Source of the DNA: Hyphomicrobiales bacterium
Lineage (GTDB): Bacteria > Pseudomonadota > Alphaproteobacteria > Rhizobiales > Rhizobiaceae
Direction: 5' to 3'
Assembly: GCA_900489925.1 (NCBI GenBank)
Contig: UEHQ01000036.1
Span: forward strand, 1 to 64,000
Length of the DNA stretch: 64,000 nt
The notes under the pieces were generated by a model. The model did no database searches, was not told the origin of the DNA, and saw nothing but the letters and a program-made list of their open reading frames with translations. This document shows positions 58,951-64,000 of the stretch, piece after piece; the first letter of the stretch is position 1, and every line of letters begins with the position of its first letter. Position numbers and translations under genes: made by a program.

Positions 58951-58973
58951 ACGCAGGCGATCTGCAATTTATG

Positions 58974-59006
58974 ATCGGGGACGGTGCTGTCTGTGCCGTC
59001 CCCGAT
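58974..59006 (+). terminator. Terminator of the sox operon
   Basis: ATCGGGGACGG (58974-58984) pairs perfectly with CCGTCCCCGAT (58996-59006), followed by TGTCTTT. It is 24 bases after the soxG stop. Confidence 0.88.
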
Positions 59007-59097
59007 TGTCTTTGCGTTGCGGGATCGCCGCGACTGATGCATCATCCACCCGCGGCGTTCGCTCCTGATTGGAGCTCTAACGGGCGGGGTGTCTTCC

Positions 59098-59493
59098 ATG
59101 ATGCTGCATCACGTTTCCATTGTCGTTACGGATCTCGGCCGGTCGGTTGCGTTCTATCGCGATGTCTTCGGGCTCGAACAGATCGCGAGGCCGGCGTTCA
59201 GTTCTATCGGAGCATGGTTTGCCTGCGGGGCGCTGCAGGTTCACATGATCGTCAACCCGGCGGGAACTTTCCGGCGTAACGCGACCATCGACACCACCGA
59301 CGGGCATTTCGCGTTCCGCACGGACGACTTCGAGGGGTGTATTCAGGGGCTGATTGCCAAGGGCTTTCGCGAGGATGCGCCAGAGGGGGATCCCTGGCGG
59401 CTGCGTCTCAGACGCGACGGGCCGGCAGGGTTTCCGCAAGCCTATCTGCTCGATCCGGATCGCAATATCGTCGAAATCAACGGGGCGCCGTGA
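59098..59493 (+). CDS. VOC/glyoxalase-fold protein
   Basis: A 131-residue protein with the vicinal-oxygen-chelate fold: two beta-alpha-beta-beta-beta units opening HHVSIVVTDLGRSVAFYRDV and ending QAYLLDPDRNIVEINGAP, where His5 and the final Glu are likely metal ligands. Such proteins are lyases, dioxygenases, epimerases or antibiotic-binding proteins; the substrate is not evident. An ATG at 59098 or a GTG at 59089 is possible. It ends adjacent to the convergent MaoC gene with no gap. Confidence 0.88.
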   Translation: MMLHHVSIVVTDLGRSVAFYRDVFGLEQIARPAFSSIGAWFACGALQVHMIVNPAGTFRRNATIDTTDGHFAFRTDDFEGCIQGLIAKGFREDAPEGDPWRLRLRRDGPAGFPQAYLLDPDRNIVEINGAP

Positions 59494-59979
59494 TCAGGCG
59501 TTGTGTGGCCGGTCCTTCGGATCGAACTGGATGATCGTGATCCATTTGGCGGTGAGTGCCGCTTTTCGCTCGTTTTCGATCTCGATCGTCACGTCATAGC
59601 TGGTCATCAGCATGCCGGCGCCGCGAAAGCGCGCTTCGGACAGAACGAAATGGCCGCGGATGCGGGAACCAACCTTCACCGGCGAGAGAAAGCGGATGTT
59701 CTCGAAGCCGTAGTTGATGCCCATCGTCTGCTCGCGGATCCTCGGCAGGCAGTTGTAGTTCATCGTCGAAAGCAGCGAGAGGGTTAGGAAGCCATGCGCG
59801 ATGGTCCCACCGAACGGGCTTTCGGCCGCGCGCACCGGATCGACGTGGATGTATTGGTGATCGTCCGTCGCATGGGCGAAAGCGTCGATCATCGTCTGGT
59901 CGACAAGAATCCAGTCCGAGAGGCCGGTTTCGGTGCCGACCAGTTCCCGTACGTCTGCAAGCGAGATTTCCTTGACCAT
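59494..59979 (-). CDS. MaoC/NodN-like hotdog-fold dehydratase
   Basis: A 161-residue protein of the R-specific enoyl-CoA hydratase/NodN group. The hydratase-2 motif is in FAHATDDHQYIHVDPVRAAE with catalytic Asp and His, and TIAHGFLTLSLLS follows (about 30-72). The C-terminal strands include VKVGSRIRGHFVLSEARFR. It may hydrate enoyl-CoA esters in fatty-acid or PHB metabolism; the NodN resemblance suggests a modifier of acyl chains. It reads in the same direction as glgX, 88 bases upstream, without evident linkage. Confidence 0.9.
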   Translation of the reverse strand: MVKEISLADVRELVGTETGLSDWILVDQTMIDAFAHATDDHQYIHVDPVRAAESPFGGTIAHGFLTLSLLSTMNYNCLPRIREQTMGINYGFENIRFLSPVKVGSRIRGHFVLSEARFRGAGMLMTSYDVTIEIENERKAALTAKWITIIQFDPKDRPHNA

Positions 59980-60067
59980 TGATTCCCCGTGAGAAAGCTG
60001 CGACCAACAGCCTTACGACTGGTTTGTGACGATTGCGATAAGGATTTTGATATCTGGATGGTGAGGC

Positions 60068-62041
60068 TCAATTTTCCAGATAGAATGAAACTGAACGTGG
60101 TGGGACGGTGGTTTGTGCTGCTGCCTTCTTCTCGCCGGTCGCCGTCAACTGGCGCCAGGCAGCGGGGCGTAGTCCCGGCAGCGAGAAGGTTTGTGCAACC
60201 TCGGATCGATTGAAGAGGACGGCGATCCGCACCGCCTTTCGGTTGCTATTGTCTGTCGTCGAAAGGACCATGCCGAGCGTCGCGAAGTCAGGCGTTTCCC
60301 AATCGGAAACGGTCATCGGCTGGCCCGACGGAGCGATCCAGGCGACATCGCCGTCGCCGGAAAGAAACGTCACCTGCGAGAACACACTAAAGCGCTTTCG
60401 GAGTGCGGAGACAAAGGCGGTGTGGGCGATCAGCTCGTCGTCGAGCGTCGACCAATCGACCCAGGTTATCTCGTTGTCCTGGCAATAAGCATTGTTGTTG
60501 CCGCGCTGCGAGCGGCCACCTTCATCGCCGGCCGTCAACATGACACTGCCGCGGGTGACGAAGAGCGTGGAAAGCAGAGCCTCCACGTCGTCTCGGCGCC
60601 TGGCGATGATATCGGGGTAGCGGGTGTCGCCCTCGACGCCGTTGTTCCACGAGTGGTTCTCGTTGTGACCGTCGCGGTTTTCCTCGCCGTTCGCCTCGTT
60701 GTGCTTGCCACTATAGGAAACGAGGTCCTTCAGCGTGAAGCCGTCGTGGGCGGCAAGGAAGTTGACACTGCGCGTTGCCGCACCGCCGTTGCGCGAGAAG
60801 ATATCGGAGGAGCCTGCCAGTGCTGTGGCCAGCGATCCCGTCTTGTAGGCGTCGCCGCGCCAGTAGCAGCGAAGGTCATCGCGGACGCGGTCGTTCCACT
60901 CGAGGAAAGGCGCCGGGAAGTTGCCGAGCTGGTAGCCCCCGGGGCCGATGTCCCATGGTTCGGCGATCATGACCCGGTCGGCAAGAACATCGTCGGCGAG
61001 AATGGCCGTCAGCGTCTCGCCGTGGCCTTCGAAACCATTGGCCGTGCGACCGAGAACCGGCGCGAGGTCAAAGCGGAATCCATCGATGCCGGCGCCGAGC
61101 ACGAAATGGCGCAGGCTGTCGATGATCAGCTGCCTGATGTAGGGGTGGTCGCAGGCGACGGTATTGCCGGTGCCGGTGTCGTTGACCAGTTCGCCCGGGC
61201 GATGTTGGGCATGGCGATAGAAGCACAGATTGTCGAGGCCGCGCAGCGATAGCGTGCTGCCGTACCGGTCGCTTTCGCCGGTGTGGTTGAACACGAGGTC
61301 GAGGATCACGCCGATGCCCTCAGCGTGAAGCCTGGCAACGGTGTCGCGCAGTTCCGCCATGCCGCCCGGCACGAGGCGTGGATCAAGCGCCATGAACGCG
61401 ATGGGGTTGTAACCCCAGCCGTTGTGCAGACCGAGCGGCGGCAGGTGCCGTTCGTCGATCCATGCGGTGATCGGCATCAGCTCGATGGCATCGACGCCGA
61501 TGCGCTTGAGATGGCTGACGACGGCGGGATGCGCCAGTGCCGAGACGGTGCCGCGCTGAGCCTCCGAGACATCAGGATGGAGCATGGTGAAGGGGCGAAC
61601 TGCGACTTCGTAGATGAAGCCGCCGGGCTTGAAGAGCGGTTTTTGTGGCGTGACAGGCGTATCGCGGGTGACAATCGCCTTCGGCACGAGATGCCGCGTT
61701 TCCTCGCCGAAGATACCGAGCAGGGGATCATAGCGGAATGGCCGGTCGAGTTCCTTTGCATAGGGGTCGACCAGGAGCTTCGCGGGATCGAACCAGAGGC
61801 CGTTGTCGGGGGCGTAGATCCCGTCGGCGCGGTAGCCGTAGCGAGCGCCCTGTTTCAGGCCGTCGACGAAGAGGCGGTGGACATGATCGTCACCACGCGC
61901 CATCGGCAGGCGCGTGAATTCCTTGTCGTCGTCATCGAAGAGGCAAAGCTCGATCTGCCCTGCGTGGTGTGACCAGACGGCAAAATCGACGCCGGTCTCG
62001 AAGATCACCGCTCCGCCTTGCCCCGATTGTTTTGCCGCCAT
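60068..62041 (-). CDS. glgX: Glycogen debranching enzyme GlgX
   Basis: A 657-residue GH13 enzyme that removes short side chains from phosphorylase-limited glycogen. The N-terminal CBM48 domain (about 15-110) precedes the catalytic barrel, with the nucleophile Asp in GIDGFRFDLAPVLGR, the acid Glu in RVMIAEPWDIGPGGYQLG and FLAAHDGFTLKDLVSYSG. The C-terminal domain ends at about 657. It is the last gene of glgA-pgm-glgX, ten bases after pgm. Confidence 0.96.
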   Translation of the reverse strand: MAAKQSGQGGAVIFETGVDFAVWSHHAGQIELCLFDDDDKEFTRLPMARGDDHVHRLFVDGLKQGARYGYRADGIYAPDNGLWFDPAKLLVDPYAKELDRPFRYDPLLGIFGEETRHLVPKAIVTRDTPVTPQKPLFKPGGFIYEVAVRPFTMLHPDVSEAQRGTVSALAHPAVVSHLKRIGVDAIELMPITAWIDERHLPPLGLHNGWGYNPIAFMALDPRLVPGGMAELRDTVARLHAEGIGVILDLVFNHTGESDRYGSTLSLRGLDNLCFYRHAQHRPGELVNDTGTGNTVACDHPYIRQLIIDSLRHFVLGAGIDGFRFDLAPVLGRTANGFEGHGETLTAILADDVLADRVMIAEPWDIGPGGYQLGNFPAPFLEWNDRVRDDLRCYWRGDAYKTGSLATALAGSSDIFSRNGGAATRSVNFLAAHDGFTLKDLVSYSGKHNEANGEENRDGHNENHSWNNGVEGDTRYPDIIARRRDDVEALLSTLFVTRGSVMLTAGDEGGRSQRGNNNAYCQDNEITWVDWSTLDDELIAHTAFVSALRKRFSVFSQVTFLSGDGDVAWIAPSGQPMTVSDWETPDFATLGMVLSTTDNSNRKAVRIAVLFNRSEVAQTFSLPGLRPAAWRQLTATGEKKAAAQTTVPPRSVSFYLEN

Positions 62042-62051
62042 GGTGCTCCGG

Positions 62052-63683
62052 TCAGGTTATGACGGAAGGGGCATCGCGCCCCGTGCGGCTGCGAATATCG
62101 GCGATGGCCTCGGCCGCGACGATCAGATCGGCAAGCGCTTCCTGTGTCTCGATGTTGTGGAGGGTGGAATCCGGTTCGTATCGCTCGATGTAGACGCGCA
62201 GCGTCGCACCCGAGGTGCCGGTACCGGACAGGCGGAAGACGACACGGGAGCCGCCTTCGAACATGACGCGGATGCCCTGATGCTCGCTGACCGACTTGTC
62301 GACCGGATCATGGTAGGCGAAATCGTCCGCCTTCTCGACCTTCAGCGGTCCGAAGGTCTTGCCGGGCAGGCTCGCCAGCTGGTCGCGCAGGTTGGCGATC
62401 AGGCCGTTTGCGGCGTCCGTGTCCACACCTTCGTAGTCGTGGCGCGAATAGTAGTTGCGACCGTAGGTCTGCCAATGCTGGGTGACGATGTCCTGAACGC
62501 TCTCACCGCGCACGGCCAGGATGTTCAGCCACATCAGAACCGCCCAGAGGCCGTCCTTTTCGCGCACGTGGTTGGAGCCGGTGCCGGCGCTTTCCTCGCC
62601 ACAGATCGTCGCCATGTTGGCGTCGAGCAGGTTGCCGAAGAACTTCCAGCCGGTGGGTGTCTCGTACATGCCGATGTTGCGCTTCTCGGCGACACGATCG
62701 GCGGCACCCGAGGTCGGCATGGAGCGGGCGATGCCGGTCAGACCGCCGGAATAGCCCGGTGCCAGGTGTGCGTTGGCGGCGATGATCGCCAGGCTGTCGG
62801 ATGGCGTGACGAAGATGCCGCGACCGATGATGAGGTTACGGTCACCGTCGCCGTCGGACGCTGCGCCGAAATCGGGCGCGTCGTCGCCCATCATCTCGTC
62901 GTAGAGTTCCTTGCAGTGAACGGGGTTCGGATCCGGGTGGTGGCCGCCGAAATCGGGCAGCGGCATGAAGTTGCGGACCGAGCCGGACGGGGCGCCGAGG
63001 CGGTTTTCAAAGATTTCCTTGGCGTAAGGGCCGGTGACGGCGCTCATCGCATCGAAAGCGATGCGGAAGCCGAGACTGACGAGATTGCGGATCGCCGTGA
63101 AGTCGAAAAGCTCTTCCATCAGAGCCGTATAGTCCTCGACCGAGTCGAGAACCGCAAGCATCATGCCGCCAGGCAGTTCGTCCTTGCCGATGCGGTCGAG
63201 ATTCACGTCGGGGAAATCGGCGATCTTGTAGCTGTCGATCACCTTGGTTCGCGCATAGATCGCGTCGGTGATCTTTTCCGGTGCCGGGCCGCCATTGCTG
63301 ATGTTGTACTTGATGCCGAAGTCTTCGGTCGGGCCGCCGGGATTATGGCTGGCGGAGAGAATGATGCCGCCGAAGGCCTTGTACTTGCGGATGACGTGGG
63401 ACGCCGCCGGCGTCGACAGGATGCCGCCCTTGCCGACGATCACCTTGCCGAAGCCATTGGCCGCGGCCATCTTGATCGCCTTCTGGATGACTTCCTTGTT
63501 GTAGTAGCGCCCGTCGCCGCCGATGACGAGGCACTTGCCCTGGTAGCCTTCCAGCGAATCGAAGATCGACTGGATGAAGTTCTCGGCGTAATTCGGCTGC
63601 TGGAATACGGGAACTTTCTTGCGAAGGCCCGAGGTTCCGGGCTTCTGATCCTGGTAAGGCGTGGTGGGTACGGATTTATTCAT
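62052..63683 (-). CDS. pgm: Phosphoglucomutase
   Basis: A 543-residue alpha-D-phosphohexomutase interconverting glucose 1- and 6-phosphate, linking glycogen and polysaccharide synthesis to central metabolism. The phosphoserine loop is LSASHNPGGPTEDFGIKYN with the active serine in SASHN. The magnesium loop is DGDGDRNLI, and the sugar-binding loop is CGEESAGTGSNH. The C-terminal phosphate-binding domain contains RLSGTGTSGATLRVYIERY. It begins six bases after glgA. Rhizobial mutants in this gene (exoC/pgm) lose many glucans, so it has wide effect. Confidence 0.97.
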   Translation of the reverse strand: MNKSVPTTPYQDQKPGTSGLRKKVPVFQQPNYAENFIQSIFDSLEGYQGKCLVIGGDGRYYNKEVIQKAIKMAAANGFGKVIVGKGGILSTPAASHVIRKYKAFGGIILSASHNPGGPTEDFGIKYNISNGGPAPEKITDAIYARTKVIDSYKIADFPDVNLDRIGKDELPGGMMLAVLDSVEDYTALMEELFDFTAIRNLVSLGFRIAFDAMSAVTGPYAKEIFENRLGAPSGSVRNFMPLPDFGGHHPDPNPVHCKELYDEMMGDDAPDFGAASDGDGDRNLIIGRGIFVTPSDSLAIIAANAHLAPGYSGGLTGIARSMPTSGAADRVAEKRNIGMYETPTGWKFFGNLLDANMATICGEESAGTGSNHVREKDGLWAVLMWLNILAVRGESVQDIVTQHWQTYGRNYYSRHDYEGVDTDAANGLIANLRDQLASLPGKTFGPLKVEKADDFAYHDPVDKSVSEHQGIRVMFEGGSRVVFRLSGTGTSGATLRVYIERYEPDSTLHNIETQEALADLIVAAEAIADIRSRTGRDAPSVIT

Positions 63684-63689
63684 TTTCTG

Positions 63690-64000
63690 TCACTTGCCTT
63701 TCGGGGCGAGGCTTGAATAGAGGGCAGCATAGCGCTCGGCGCTCTTCTCCCACGAAACATCCGATTTCATGCCCTGCTTTTGCAATTGGGTCCAGACTTT
63801 TTGATCGGTGTAGAGATGTAGCGCGCGCCGGATAGCCTGCAACAGACTTGCTGCAGTCACTGGAGCAAATTGTATCCCGGTTGCCACTTTGGCCGCAAGA
63901 GCAGCGTGATTGGCATCGATGACGGTGTCTGCGAGGCCGCCCGTATGTGCCACGATGGGAACGCAACCATAGCGCAGCCCGTAAAGCTGCGTCAGGCCGC
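63690..64000 (-). CDS. glgA: Glycogen synthase GlgA (3' end only)
   Basis: The last 103 codons of an ADP-glucose glucan glycosyltransferase (GT5), cut by the right edge. LTQLYGLRYGCVPIVAHTGG is the conserved C-terminal nucleotide-sugar binding region with its typical glycine-rich GGLADTV, and SLLQAIRRALHLYTDQKVWT and the end SLAPKGK follow. It polymerises alpha-1,4-glucan. Only six bases separate it from pgm, so the two are one operon with glgX. Confidence 0.95.
   Translation of the reverse strand, partial: GLTQLYGLRYGCVPIVAHTGGLADTVIDANHAALAAKVATGIQFAPVTAASLLQAIRRALHLYTDQKVWTQLQKQGMKSDVSWEKSAERYAALYSSLAPKGK

Overview
The window reads as a chromosomal segment of a fast-growing rhizobium (Rhizobiaceae, order Hyphomicrobiales). 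The evidence is high-GC codon use, the glgA-pgm-glgX order at the right edge, a soxBDAG sarcosine oxidase operon, three-gene pntAA-pntAB-pntB preceded by an aa3-oxidase subunit IV gene, a class III ornithine/lysine decarboxylase followed by a GNAT gene, and a family of short hairpin repeats of the type scattered between rhizobial genes. The exact genus cannot be fixed from the sequence alone. I saw no rRNA, tRNA, CRISPR array, insertion sequence or prophage. Both edges cut genes: a LacI-family regulator on the left and glgA on the right.

Layout. (1) 1-9.0 kb is a sugar uptake and catabolism locus: a divergent LacI-type regulator, a palindromic operator, a ribose-type ABC transporter (ATPase, permease, binding protein), then a sugar-phosphate isomerase/epimerase-like protein and a Gfo/Idh/MocA dehydrogenase. 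A class III adenylate cyclase-TPR protein sits between the two halves on the other strand. (2) 9-19 kb holds a small secreted protein, DoxX, an acetylxylan-esterase-like hydrolase, a GH1 beta-glucosidase, an FMN reductase, a CHASE4-GGDEF-EAL protein, tRNA hydroxylation protein TrhO, a CYTH/CHAD pair and KDPG aldolase. (3) 19-25.4 kb holds a DUF533 protein, a NicO-type Ni/Co transporter with a DUF1007 partner, a LysR regulator, and the decarboxylase with a long structured leader. (4) 25.4-36.8 kb holds small proteins, a diguanylate cyclase, a zinc-type COG0523 GTPase coupled to a WD40 protein behind a Zur-like box, creatininase/MarR, a LacI/2-hydroxyacid dehydrogenase pair, and a second adenylate cyclase with a duplicated membrane module. 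(5) 36-40.4 kb holds a glutamine-amidotransferase-like hydrolase and a TRAP transporter whose binding protein converges on its two permease genes. (6) 40.7-51.6 kb holds a GGDEF(degenerate)-EAL protein, a FeeM-like N-acyltransferase with a CtrA-like box, the cox subunit IV/pnt operon, an HWE histidine kinase, a DAO-type oxidoreductase, a TPR lipoprotein and rpsU. (7) 52-64 kb holds a DUF1254 protein, soxBDAG, a VOC protein, a MaoC/NodN-like protein and the glycogen genes.

The main physiological themes are uptake and breakdown of carbohydrates and small carbon compounds (ABC, TRAP, GH1, KDPG aldolase, hydroxyacid dehydrogenase, sarcosine), carbon storage (glg), redox balance (pnt), and an unusually dense set of second-messenger enzymes: two class III nucleotide cyclases and three GGDEF proteins in 64 kb. 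The items most worth following up are the FeeM-like acyltransferase with its CtrA-like site, the zinc GTPase-WD40 pair, the decarboxylase leader RNA (a probable speF-type element), a 44-residue membrane protein at 25.5 kb, and the cyclase with two tandem 2TM modules.
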